Part shown: piece by piece, positions 38,126 to 47,244 of the stretch
Layout of the letters: every line of letters begins with the position of its first letter
Position numbering within the stretch: the first letter of the stretch is position 1
NCBI RefSeq assembly: GCF_022695595.1
Contig: NZ_CP074380.1
Location: 2,287,501-2,351,500 of the forward strand
DNA length: 64,000 bases
Direction: 5' to 3'
Source: Streptomyces sp. MST-110588
GTDB lineage: Bacteria > Actinomycetota > Actinomycetes > Streptomycetales > Streptomycetaceae
Translations under genes and position numbers: made by a program
Notes under the pieces: model-generated
What the model was told of the DNA's origin: nothing
What the model saw: the letters and a program-made list of their open reading frames with translations, nothing else
Databases searched by the model: none

Positions 38126-40765
38126 GTGACCGCCCGTCCGCCGTCCCGCCGTCCCTCTTCCGAATCCGCGCCCGCGCGCGAAGCAGCTCCCCAGGAGCCG
38201 GCTCCACGGAGCACCGCCTCATGGGAGGCGGTGCCCCGGGTGTCCGGCGTACCGGCGACGTTCCTGCCGGGCGCCGGCGCCGAGGCGTACGAGCCCGCCG
38301 CCCCGGCCGACTCCGCCTCCCGGGCCGAGCCGGCCACGCGCGCCGAACCGGCCACCCGTGCCGAACCGAGCCCCCGCACCGAACCCGCCACGCGCACCGA
38401 ACCCGCCCCCCGCGCCGAGCCCACGGCCCCCGCCGAACCGGCTCCCGGGACCGCGCCCGCCGCCCACCCGGAGCGCCCGCCGGCCCAGCGTGACGGCGCC
38501 ATGCCGCCGGCGGCCCGCCCCGCGCCGGCGGCGACGGCACCGGCCCCGCCCCCCTCCTTCGGTGGCACCACGGGCGTACGCCCCGCGCCCCCCATGAACC
38601 CCGGCGACCGCGACCGGCTGCTCAGCGGCGCGCACCACGACCCGCACGGGCTGCTCGGCGCCCACCCCTGCCCGAGGGTGTGCTCTTCCGCGCGCTGCGC
38701 CCGTACGCCAAGGCCGTCGCGGTGCTCGCCGAGGGCCTGCGCGTCGAGCTGTTCGACGAGGGTGACGGCCTCTTCGGCGGTGTGCTGCCGCTGACCGCGA
38801 TCCCGGCGTACGAGCTGGTCGTCACGTACGAGGACAACACCCTGACGGTGCACGACCCGTACCGCTTCCTGCCCGCCCTGGGCGAGCTGGACCTGCACCT
38901 GTTCGGCGAGGGTCGCCACGAGGAGCTGTGGCAGGCGCTCGGCGCGCGCCCGATGGTCCACCAGGAGGTGACCGGCACCCGCTTCACCGTCTGGGCGCCC
39001 GACGCCCTCGGGGTGCGGGTCGTGGGGAACTTCAACTACTGGGACGGCACCGGCCTGCCGATGCGCTCGCTGGGCTCCTCGGGCGTATGGGAACTGTTCG
39101 TCCCGGGCCTGGGCGAGGGCGAGCTGTACAAGTTCGAGATCACCCGCCCGGACGGTACGCGCACCATGCGGGCCGACCCGATGGCACGCCGTACGGAATG
39201 CCCGCCCGCCAACGCCTCCGTCGTCCACGCCTCGCACCACCGCTGGAAGGACCAGGCGTGGATGGAACGGCGGGCCACCCGCCCGGTCCACCAGGCGCCG
39301 TTCTCCGTCTACGAGGTGCACCTGGGCTCCTGGCGGCCGGGGCTCACCTACCGGCAGCTCGCCGCCCAGCTCCCCGCGTACGTCGCCGACCTCGGCTTCA
39401 CCCACGTCGAGCTGATGCCGGTCGCCGAGCACCCCTACGGCGGCTCCTGGGGCTACCAGGTCACCGGCTTCTACGCGCCGACCGCCCGCATGGGCACCCC
39501 GACGACTTCAAGTTCCTCATCGACGCGCTGCACCAGGCCGGGATCGGCGTCCTGATGGACTGGGTGCCGGCGCACTTCCCGCGCGACGACTGGGCGCTGG
39601 CGGAGTTCGACGGGCGCCCGCTGTACGAGCACGAGGACCCGGCGCGGGCCGCGCACCCGGACTGGGGCACCCTGGAGTTCGACTACGGGCGGACGGAGGT
39701 CCGCAACTTCCTGGTGGCCAACGCCGTGTACTGGTGCGAGGAGTTCCACATCGACGGGCTCCGGGTGGACGCCGTCGCCTCGATGCTCTACCTCGACTAC
39801 TCGCGCGAGGCGGGCGAGTGGACGCCCAACGTCCACGGCGGGCGGGAGAACCTGGACGCGGTCGGCTTCCTCCAGGAGATGAACGCCACCGTCTACCGCC
39901 GCTGCCCGGGCGTGGTGACCATCGCCGAGGAGTCCACGGCCTGGGACGGCGTCACCCGCGCCACCCACCACGTCGGACCGGGCGGCTTCGGCGGCCTGGG
40001 CTTCGGCCTGAAGTGGAACATGGGCTGGATGCACGACTCGCTGGACTACGTCTCCAAGGAGCCCGTACACCGCAAGTACCACCACAACGAGATGACCTTC
40101 TCCATGGTCTACGCCTACTCGGAGAACTACGTCCTGCCCATCTCGCACGACGAGGTCGTGCACGGCAAGCGCTCACTGGTGTCCAAGATGCCGGGCGACT
40201 GGTGGCAGCAGCGCGCCAACCACCGCGCGTTCCTGGGCTACATGTGGGCGCACCCGGGCAAGCAACTCCTCTTCATGGGCCAGGAGTTCGCCCAGGGCGC
40301 CGAATGGGCGGAGGGCCACGGCCCCGACTGGTGGCTGCTGGACCCCTCGTACTCCGCCGAACCGGACCACCGGGGCGTACGCGACCTGGTCCGCGACCTG
40401 AACGGCGTCTACACCGCCACGCCCGCCCTGTGGGAGCGCGACACCGACCCGCGCGGCTTCTCCTGGATCGACGGCGACGCGAGCGAGGACAACGTCTTCG
40501 CCTTCCTGCGCCTGGACGCCCAGGGCACACCTCTGGTCGCGGTCTCCAACTTCTCCCCCGTCGTACGGCACGCCTACCGGCTCGGGGTCCCCGACCACAT
40601 CACGTCCTGGCGGGAAGTCCTCAACACCGACGAGACCCGCTACGGCGGCAGCGGCGTCACCAACCCCGCCCCCCTGACCCCTGATCCCCTCCCCGCCCAT
40701 GGCCGCCCCACCTCCATCACCCCGGTCCTCCCCCACTGGCCACAGTCTGGTTCCGCCCGTCCTGA
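38126..40765 (+). CDS. glgB: 1,4-alpha-glucan branching enzyme GlgB (three frame breaks as sequenced)
   Basis: About 880 residues if repaired. GH13_9 enzyme making alpha-1,6 branches in the GlgE glucan. GTG at 38126 follows GAGGAGG. The first 150 residues are an Ala/Pro/Glu-rich extension with an AEPAT-type repeat. Then the N1/CBM48 modules follow ([40 protein letters not shown]). The catalytic barrel has [42 protein letters not shown] and [16 protein letters not shown]. Breaks: C-run 38665-38668 (added C gives [14 protein letters not shown]), a base near 39493-39503 (restores [19 protein letters not shown]), and C-run 40730-40734 (restores [12 protein letters not shown] and the TGA at 40763-40765). 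Last gene of the glgE operon. Confidence 0.92.
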
Positions 40766-40849
40766 CCCACCCCGCCCCGACACCGACGGGCCCGCCGGAA
40801 CCCCGTACCCCTCCGTACGGCTTCCGAGCGGGCCCGCGGGCAGGCGTAC

Positions 40850-41311
40850 TCAACTCGCGGTCGCGGTCCGAATCCCCAGGGCGACCAGCACGGCTCCCGC
40901 CAGGCGGCTCATCCCGCACCGGAACCCGGGAGTGTCCACCGCCGTGCGCGCGGCGGCGACCACGGATGTCCAGAACAGCAACCACACCAGCACGACGGCC
41001 ATATGCGCGACCGCGAGCCCGGCGATCTGCGGCGCGACGGGGCGGTCGGGCGTGAGGAACTGCGGCATCAGCGACAGGTAGACCGACGCCGCCTTCGGAT
41101 TGAGGACGTTGGACCACAGCCCCTGCCCGAATCCCCCGAGCCGGGCCCACGGCAGGCGCCAACGTCCCCCTGCCGTCGCCTCGACGCCCCGGCGCGCCGA
41201 ACGCCACGTGCTCACGCCCAGCCAGACGAGATAGACGCCGCCCATGAGCTTGACCACCGTCCCAGCAGCAACGTGGAGATCGCTTACGGGGTAGCCCCTG
41301 GCCCAGTGCAC
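40850..41311 (-). pseudogene. LysE-family exporter, apparently 5'-truncated relic
   Basis: The 153-residue frame matches only the C-terminal three quarters of a LysE/RhtB-type amino-acid exporter: AGTVVKLMGGVYLVWLGVST, then [33 protein letters not shown] and a final pair of membrane helices. The usual first 55 residues, with their first helix and a Gly-Pro turn, are missing. Just upstream, another frame still reads ATFLTFGLAVPATES, like the start of such a protein, so an internal deletion is likely. It follows dctA on the same strand. No good ribosome-binding site precedes the GTG at 41311. Probably non-functional, though a shortened product cannot be excluded. Confidence 0.6.
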
Positions 41312-41410
41312 GGCGCAGCGGATTCAGTGGCCGGCACAGCGAGCCCGAAGGTCAGGAAAGTCGCCTCGCTCTTGTACCGGCCTGCCGGCACTCCGGAACG
41401 CGCCGGCTTC

Positions 41411-42856
41411 CTACACGCCTGCGGGCTGCTTCGGGTCGCCGTCGCGGCGGCCGGGGGTGCCGCCGGTGCCGGTGTCCTCGGTGTCGGTGTCCCCGGCCGG
41501 TGTCGTCGGGCTGTCGTGGTCGTCCGTTACGAGGGTGCGTTCGTCGAAGGGGAGGCGGCCGGTGAGGACTTGGGTGGCTCGGGCGGGGTCGAACTCCTTG
41601 GTCCAGGTGCCGATCAGGATGGTTGCCACCGCGTTGCCCGCGAAGTTGGTCAGGGCCCGGGCCTCGCTCATGAAGCGGTCGATGCCGACGATCAGGCCGA
41701 CGCCGTCGACCAGGTCGGGACGGTGGGACTGGAGGCCGCCCGCCAGGGTCGCCAAGCCGGCGCCCGTCACGCCCGCCGCGCCCTTCGAGGCGACGATCAT
41801 GAAAAGCAGGAGGGAGATCTGCTGGCCGACCGGCAGCGGGTCGCCCATGGCCTCCGCGATGAACAGGGAGGCCATGGTCAGGTAGATGGCGGTGCCGTCG
41901 AGGTTGAAGCTGTAGCCGGTGGGGACGGTGATGCCGACCACCGGTTTGCTGACGCCCAGGTGTTCCATCTTGGCGATCAGCCGGGGCAGCGCCGACTCCG
42001 AGGAGGAGGTGGACAGGATCAGCAGGAACTCGCGGGCGAGGTATTTCAGGAGGCTGAAGATGTTGATGCGGGCCACCAGCCGCAGGAGGGTGCCGAGTAC
42101 GAGCAGGACGAACAGCGCGCAGGTGAGGTAGAAGCCGATCATGATGACGGCCAGCGACTTGAGCGCGTCGACGCCGGTCGCGCCGACCACCGCCGCCATC
42201 GCGCCGAAGGCTCCGACCGGCGCCGCCCACATGATCATCGACAGCACCCGGAAGACCAGCTTCTGGAGGTGGCCGATGCCGCGCAGTACGGGCTCCCCGG
42301 CCCGGCCCATCGTCTGGAGCGCGAAGCCGACGAGCAGCGCGACCAGCAGCGTCTGGAGCACTTCTTGGTGGGTGAGGGCGGAGACCAGCGTGGCGGGGAT
42401 GATGCCGAGCAGGAAGTCGGTGGTGGACTTCGCGCCGCCCTCGGTCTGGGACTGTCCGGCGTGCCGCAGGGCGTCGGTCAGGTGCAGCCCGGAGCCGGGC
42501 TCCAGAAGGTTGCCGACCACCAGGCCGATCGCGAGGGCGACCGTGGACATCACCATGAAGTAGCCCAGCGCCAGGCCGCCGACCGCGCCGACCTTGGCGG
42601 CCTTGCGGACCGAGCCGATGCCCAGCACGATCGTGCAGAAGATCACCGGCGAGATCATCATCTTGATGAGGTTGACGAAGCCGGTGCCCAGCGGCTTCAG
42701 GGCGACGGCCACGCCGGGGGCGGCGAAGCCCACGGCGATGCCGGCCAGCACCGCGAGGATGACCGCGATGTAGAGGTAGTGGGTGCGGTCACGTTTCTGC
42801 GGTACGGGTGCGGTGCGCCCGGTGTTCTCCCCGGACGGCGGGGTCTGTGCGGCCAC
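41411..42856 (-). CDS. dctA: C4-dicarboxylate:cation symporter DctA family
   Basis: A 481-residue DAACS-family secondary transporter. The first helix follows KRDRTHYLYIAVILAVLAGI. MMISPVIFCTIVLGIGSV comes next. The re-entrant loop is LILSTSSSESALPRLIAKME, and the Na+/substrate region has VPTGYSFNLDGTAIYLTMA. SKGAAGVTGAGLATLAGGLQ, then IDRFMSEARALTNFAGNAVA complete the signatures that separate DctA from glutamate carriers. The C-terminal tail is acidic and Thr/Gly-rich. The GTG at 42856 follows CGAGGAGACAG. Predicted substrates are succinate, fumarate and malate. Divergent from a CitB/DcuR-type response regulator, which likely controls it. Confidence 0.92.
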   Translation of the reverse strand: MAAQTPPSGENTGRTAPVPQKRDRTHYLYIAVILAVLAGIAVGFAAPGVAVALKPLGTGFVNLIKMMISPVIFCTIVLGIGSVRKAAKVGAVGGLALGYFMVMSTVALAIGLVVGNLLEPGSGLHLTDALRHAGQSQTEGGAKSTTDFLLGIIPATLVSALTHQEVLQTLLVALLVGFALQTMGRAGEPVLRGIGHLQKLVFRVLSMIMWAAPVGAFGAMAAVVGATGVDALKSLAVIMIGFYLTCALFVLLVLGTLLRLVARINIFSLLKYLAREFLLILSTSSSESALPRLIAKMEHLGVSKPVVGITVPTGYSFNLDGTAIYLTMASLFIAEAMGDPLPVGQQISLLLFMIVASKGAAGVTGAGLATLAGGLQSHRPDLVDGVGLIVGIDRFMSEARALTNFAGNAVATILIGTWTKEFDPARATQVLTGRLPFDERTLVTDDHDSPTTPAGDTDTEDTGTGGTPGRRDGDPKQPAGV

Positions 42857-42964
42857 GGCTGTCTCCTCGGTTCTCGGGTCCCGGCGACTATGCACGCCAC
42901 TGTGGCGCCCGTCACCCTTGTGTGCATTTCGTTCACGCGAAAGCGACCGGGCAGACTGTCGCGC
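42857..42964. promoter_or_regulatory. Divergent promoter region dctA / response regulator with inverted repeats
   Basis: 108 bp. TTTCG-ttcacg-CGAAA (42927-42942) is a perfect 5-bp inverted repeat. TGCAC (42891-42895) and GTGCA (42922-42926) form a wider pair. Either could bind the adjacent response regulator. The regulator's ATG at 42965 has no Shine-Dalgarno, so its mRNA may be leaderless, with a promoter inside this region. Confidence 0.45.
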
Positions 42965-43714
42965 ATGCGCACGCCGGGGGAGGACCTTGAGGAGGACCCG
43001 GGGCACGGGTCCGCGAGCGGGGCCGGGCCCTTCGACGCGGACGGCCCGATCCGGGTGCTGGTGATCGAGGACGACCCGGTGGCCGCCGCGGCGCACGCCC
43101 TGTACGTCGGGCGGGTGCCCGGCTTCGCTCTTTCCGGTACGGCCCGCTCCGGGGCCGCCGCCCGCCGCCACCTCGACCGGCACCCCGTCGACCTGCTGCT
43201 GCTCGACCTGTTCCTGCCCGACGTGCACGGCTTCCAGCTCGTACGGTCCCTGCGGGCGGGTGGGCACGGCGCGGACGTCATCGCCGTCACCTCTTCGCGT
43301 GACCTGTCCTCCGTACGGGAGGGTGTTTCGCTGGGGGTGGTCCAGTACGTACTCAAGCCCTTCACCTTCGCCACCCTGCGCGACCGCCTCGTCCGCTACG
43401 CCGACTTCCGCGCCACCACAGGCGAGGCGGACGGCCAGGACGAGGTGGACCGGGCGATCGCCGTACTGCGCGCGCCGCGGCCGGCCTCGCTCCCCAAGGG
43501 GCTGACCGCCGCGACGCTGCGGGCGGTGACCGACGTGCTGCGGGCCTCCCCCGACGGGCTCTCGGCCGCCGGTGCAGCGGCCGGCGTCGGGGTCTCCCGG
43601 ATCACCGCCCGCCGCTATCTGGAGCACCTCGTCGAGACCGGACGGGCCGTCCGCGCCCCCCGGTACGGGCAGGTCGGACGCCCCGAGTTGTGCTACCGCT
43701 GGTCGGCGCACTGA
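42965..43714 (+). CDS. Response regulator, CitB/DcuR (DpiA) type
   Basis: A 249-residue two-component regulator. After a 28-residue acidic lead comes a receiver domain: IRVLVIEDDPVAAAAHALYV with the acidic pair Asp36/Asp37, the phospho-acceptor Asp81 in LLLLDLFLPDVHGF, and the conserved Lys in YVLKPFTF. The effector half has LSAAGAAAGVGVSRITARRY, an HTH of the IclR/CitB sort, and ends GRPELCYRWSAH. Relatives sense C4-dicarboxylates or citrate through a partner kinase and control uptake genes. The divergent dctA fits that. No kinase gene adjoins it in this window: the next gene is a sugar-binding lipoprotein. The start is the first ATG of the frame and is not supported by a ribosome-binding site. 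Confidence 0.88.
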   Translation: MRTPGEDLEEDPGHGSASGAGPFDADGPIRVLVIEDDPVAAAAHALYVGRVPGFALSGTARSGAAARRHLDRHPVDLLLLDLFLPDVHGFQLVRSLRAGGHGADVIAVTSSRDLSSVREGVSLGVVQYVLKPFTFATLRDRLVRYADFRATTGEADGQDEVDRAIAVLRAPRPASLPKGLTAATLRAVTDVLRASPDGLSAAGAAAGVGVSRITARRYLEHLVETGRAVRAPRYGQVGRPELCYRWSAH

Positions 43715-43860
43715 CCCGTCCCAGGGCCCGCCACCGGGCCCTCACCCGCCCCGGCCCGGCCCGGCCCCGGCCCCGCCCCCTCGACCGGCCCCATTGACCT
43801 GCCCCTACTCGTGACTTACGGTCACCGGGCAGACCATCGTGGTTAGTTGGAGGTCGTGCC

Positions 43861-45225
43861 GTGCGCCCCACCGCCCCGCTGACGCTTCTCACCGCCCTCG
43901 TCCTGGCCGCCGGTACGCTCACCGCCTGCGGCTCCGGCTCCGGCGGCGACGGGAACACCGTCAAGGTCGCCTTCCCCAAGGACACCAACAGCAAGGTCAC
44001 GCTCCGCGACGACTACGTCAAGCTGGTCGCCGGGCAGTTCGAGAAGGAGAACCCGGGCAAGAAGGTCCGGCTCATCCCGATCCAGGCGTCGGAGAACGAC
44101 TACTACACCAAGATCCAGCAGATGATGCGCTCCCCGAAGACCGCCCCCGACCTGGTCTACGAGGACACCTTCCTGATCAACTCCGACATCGAGGCGAGAC
44201 TGCTGCGCCCGCTGGACTCCTACCTGGGCAAGTGGTCCGACTGGAACCGTTTCGAGGCGAGTGCGAAGGCCGCGGCCAGGGGCTTGGACGGCAAGACGTA
44301 CGGCGTCCCGGACGGCACCGACACCCGTGGCCTGTGGTTCAACAGGAACATCTTCAAGAAGGCCGGGCTGCCCCTGGACTGGCGGCCCCTGACCTGGGAC
44401 GAGGTGCTCTCCGCGGCCCGTACGATCAAGAAGAAGGTCCCCGGCGTCATCCCGCTGAACGTCTTCACCGGCAAGGGCGCGGGCGAGGCCGCCGTGATGC
44501 AGGGCTTCGAGATGCTGCTGTACGGCACCGGGTCGACGGACCCGCTCTACGACCCCGCCACCAAGAAGTGGGTCACCGGCAGCCAGGGTTTCAAGGACAG
44601 CCTGGCCTTCATCGACACGGTCTACTCCGAGAAGCTCGGCCCGGACGTCTCCGACGCGCTCAGTCCGAACATCCAGACCAATGTGGCCACCGAGCTGCTG
44701 CCCGAGGAGAAGCTGGCGATCGACCTCGACGGTTCGTGGCTGGGCCAGCAGTGGCAGAAGACCGGCGGCAAACCCTGGCCGCAGTGGTCCACCACGCTCG
44801 GCCGTACCGCCTTCCCCACGCAGAAGGGCCGGGCGCCGGGGAAGGTGAGCCTGGCGGGCGGCTGGACCTGGTCCGTACCGCAGCAGGCCCAGCAGCCCGA
44901 TCTGGCCTGGAAGCTGATCGAGAAGCTCCAGACCAAGGCCAACGCCGTGGAGTGGTGCGTCCGGGGCGCGCAGATCGCGGTCCGTAAGGACGTGGCCAAC
45001 GACCCCGCCTATCTGAAGTCCATGCCGGGCATCGAGTTCTTCACCGGCCTGGTCGGCATCAGCCGGTACCGCCCGGCGCTGCCGGTCTATCCGAAGGTGT
45101 CCGCGGCCATCGGCGAGGCGATGGAAGCCGTCACGGCCGGCGACGCCTCGCCGCAGAAGGCCGCCAAGGACTACGACGAGCAGCTCAAGACGCTGGTGGA
45201 CGGCCGGACCGTCGCCAAGCCATGA
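43861..45225 (+). CDS. Sugar ABC transporter substrate-binding lipoprotein
   Basis: A 454-residue extracellular binding protein of the MalE/family 1 type. A lipoprotein signal (LLTALVLAAGTLTACGSG, lipidated Cys23) is followed by VKVAFPKDTNSKVTLRDDYV. APDLVYEDTFLINSDIEARL and the hinge GKTYGVPDGTDTRGLWFNRN are typical of family 1 proteins, as is the LDGSWLGQQWQK segment. It binds a sugar outside the membrane for delivery to the two permeases that follow. GTG at 43861 follows TGGAGG, and its stop overlaps the next ATG (ATGA). No ATPase is encoded here, as is usual in Streptomyces, where MsiK serves many importers. The sugar is unknown. Confidence 0.93.
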   Translation: MRPTAPLTLLTALVLAAGTLTACGSGSGGDGNTVKVAFPKDTNSKVTLRDDYVKLVAGQFEKENPGKKVRLIPIQASENDYYTKIQQMMRSPKTAPDLVYEDTFLINSDIEARLLRPLDSYLGKWSDWNRFEASAKAAARGLDGKTYGVPDGTDTRGLWFNRNIFKKAGLPLDWRPLTWDEVLSAARTIKKKVPGVIPLNVFTGKGAGEAAVMQGFEMLLYGTGSTDPLYDPATKKWVTGSQGFKDSLAFIDTVYSEKLGPDVSDALSPNIQTNVATELLPEEKLAIDLDGSWLGQQWQKTGGKPWPQWSTTLGRTAFPTQKGRAPGKVSLAGGWTWSVPQQAQQPDLAWKLIEKLQTKANAVEWCVRGAQIAVRKDVANDPAYLKSMPGIEFFTGLVGISRYRPALPVYPKVSAAIGEAMEAVTAGDASPQKAAKDYDEQLKTLVDGRTVAKP

Positions 45226-46175
45226 CCGGCACCACGGCCCCGGGCCGTCCCCGCAGCCCCTCCGGCCCGTCCCGCCGTCCGCGCGGCTCCGCCGGCCGTC
45301 CCCGCGGCCCCTCCCCCTTGCGTACGGGCCTGTTGCGCTGGTCCCCACTGGCCCCGGCGACCACCCTCCTGCTCCTCTTCCTCGCCGGGCCCATCGGCTA
45401 CTGCGTCTACATCGCCTTCACCGACATGCAGCTCACCGGCCAGGAGTCCACCTCCTTCGTCGGCCTGGAGAACTTCCGGCACGCCTTCGGCGACCCCGCC
45501 TTCCGCAACGCCGTCTTCCTGACCCTGGTCTTCACCCTGATCTCCGCCGTGCTGGGGCAGAACACCCTGGGCCTGGCCCTGGCCGCGCTGATCCGCCGCG
45601 CATCCCGGCCCGTACGCGCCCTGACCGGCGCCGTCGTGATCGCCGCCTGGGTCATCCCCGAGATCGTCGCCGGCTTTCTGCTCTACACCTTCTTCGAGCG
45701 CCGCGGCACCCTCAACGCGATCCTGGAATGGCTCCACCTGCCCGCCCAGAACTGGATGTTCACCCTGCCCATCCTCGCCGTCTCCTTCGCCAACGTCTGG
45801 CGCGGCACCGCCTTCTCGATGCTCGTCTACTCCGCCGCCCTGTCCGGCATCCCGAAAGAGGTCACCGAGTCCGCCGAGGTCGACGGCGCCGGCGGCCTGC
45901 GGCGCCTGTGGCACATCACGCTCCCCATGATCCGCCGCTCCATCGGCACCAACCTCATGCTCAACACCCTCCAGACGCTCTCCGTCTTCGGGCTGATCTG
46001 GGCCATGACCCGCGGCGGTCCGGGCAACCGCAGCCAGACCCTGCCGGTCTTCATGTACGACCAGGCGTTCTTGAAGTCGCTGATCGGGTACGGCACGGCG
46101 GTGGCCCTCCTGCTGCTGGTGGTGGGCGCCCTGTTCTCGGCGGTCTATCTGCGTCTGATGCGCGAGGAGGTCTGA
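45222..46175 (+). CDS. Sugar ABC transporter permease 1 (MalF-like)
   Basis: A 317-residue inner membrane permease. An Arg/Pro/Gly-rich N-terminus of about 35 residues leads to six helices, starting LAPATTLLLLFLAGPIGYCV. The EAA loop is EVTESAEVDGAGGLRRLWHI followed by TLPMI, the ATPase docking site. ATG at 45222 overlaps the binding-protein stop by four bases, so translation is coupled. It pairs with the next gene to form the channel. MsiK or a similar shared ATPase is expected to power it. Confidence 0.93.
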   Translation: MTGTTAPGRPRSPSGPSRRPRGSAGRPRGPSPLRTGLLRWSPLAPATTLLLLFLAGPIGYCVYIAFTDMQLTGQESTSFVGLENFRHAFGDPAFRNAVFLTLVFTLISAVLGQNTLGLALAALIRRASRPVRALTGAVVIAAWVIPEIVAGFLLYTFFERRGTLNAILEWLHLPAQNWMFTLPILAVSFANVWRGTAFSMLVYSAALSGIPKEVTESAEVDGAGGLRRLWHITLPMIRRSIGTNLMLNTLQTLSVFGLIWAMTRGGPGNRSQTLPVFMYDQAFLKSLIGYGTAVALLLLVVGALFSAVYLRLMREEV

Positions 46176-46179
46176 GGAG

Positions 46180-47112
46180 ATGACCCGGCCGCTCCCCGGC
46201 CGCCCGCGGGCACCGCTGGCCGTACGACCGCCGCGTCCCGCGCGCCCGCGCCCGCCCCATGCCGTACGACTGCCGCCCGGTCTGCGCCTGACCCGCCGCG
46301 GGCGGCACCGGCTCGCCGCCGACCTCGGGCTGCTGGTGGTGGCCGTGGCGTTCGCCGTCCCGCTGGCGTGGCTGGTGTTCTCCTCGCTGGACGCCGAGGC
46401 GTCCTTGCGCGTACGGCTGCCCCGGGAGCCCACGCTGCACAACTTCTCGGCGGTGCTGACCGACGAGATCACCTTCACGCCGATGCTCAACAGCCTGCTG
46501 CTGTGCGGGAGCGCCACGCTGATCACGGTGGTCTGCGCGGCGCTGGCGGCCTACCCGCTCTCCCGGTTCCGCTCCCGCTTCAGCCGGCCGTACCTGCTGA
46601 CCGTGCTGTTCTCGACCTGTCTGCCGATCACCGCGGTCATGGTCCCGGTGTACGGCCTGTTCGTGCAGGTCAACCTGATCGACACCCGGTTCGGCACGGC
46701 GTTGTTCCTGGCCACCGCCCAACTCCCGTTCGCCATCTGGCTGATGAAGAACTTCATGGACGGGGTGCCCAAGGTGCTGGAGGAGGCGGCGTGGACGGAC
46801 GGCGCCTCCTGGGCCCAGACGCTGCTGCGGGTCATCCTGCCGCTCATGGGGCCGGGTCTGACCGTCGTGACGGTCTACACCTTCATCATGATGTGGGGGA
46901 ACTTCTTCGTCCCCTTCATGCTGCTGCTCTCCCCCGACCAGCTTCCCGCGTCGGTCAGCATCTTCACCTTCTTCGGCAACTACGGGGCCGTCGCCTTCGG
47001 CGAGCTGGCGGCCTTCTCCGTCCTGTACTCCACGCCGGTCGTGCTGCTGTACGTACTGATCTCCCGGCGGCTCGGCGGCGGCTTCACGCTGGGCGGGGCC
47101 GTGAAGGGGTGA
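46180..47112 (+). CDS. Sugar ABC transporter permease 2 (MalG-like)
   Basis: A 310-residue permease, second half of the importer channel. A basic Pro/Arg-rich lead of 45 residues precedes the first helix (LGLLVVAVAFAVPLAWLVFS). The EAA loop is LEEAAWTDGASWAQTLLRVI followed by LPLMGPG. ATG at 46180 comes four bases after the permease 1 stop, with GAGGAGG just before. It ends the three-gene operon. Two and a half copies of an 18-bp GC-rich repeat lie just downstream. Confidence 0.93.
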   Translation: MTRPLPGRPRAPLAVRPPRPARPRPPHAVRLPPGLRLTRRGRHRLAADLGLLVVAVAFAVPLAWLVFSSLDAEASLRVRLPREPTLHNFSAVLTDEITFTPMLNSLLLCGSATLITVVCAALAAYPLSRFRSRFSRPYLLTVLFSTCLPITAVMVPVYGLFVQVNLIDTRFGTALFLATAQLPFAIWLMKNFMDGVPKVLEEAAWTDGASWAQTLLRVILPLMGPGLTVVTVYTFIMMWGNFFVPFMLLLSPDQLPASVSIFTFFGNYGAVAFGELAAFSVLYSTPVVLLYVLISRRLGGGFTLGGAVKG

Positions 47113-47122
47113 CGGGAAGGCA

Positions 47123-47172
47123 GGGGTCCGGGGGAATCAGGGGTGTCCGGGGAATCAGGGGTGTCCGGGGAA
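47123..47172 (+). repeat. 18-bp tandem repeat after the sugar importer operon
   Basis: About two and a half copies of a unit with core GGGGTGTCCGGGGAATCA lie 11 bases past the permease 2 stop. The sequence is non-coding and between same-strand genes. It cannot pair well with itself, so a terminator role is not supported. Confidence 0.6.
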
Positions 47173-47244
47173 CCCACGGCGGGGCACGTACGTTCATCGG
47201 TCGGCGGGGCCGGGGCCCGGGCGGGCCGAGGGAGGGGGCGTGAA

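Noticed and set aside
41003..43714. A 903-codon plus-strand frame over LysE relic and dctA
   Set aside because: Only its last 249 codons (the response regulator from 42965) are real. The front is antisense of dctA.
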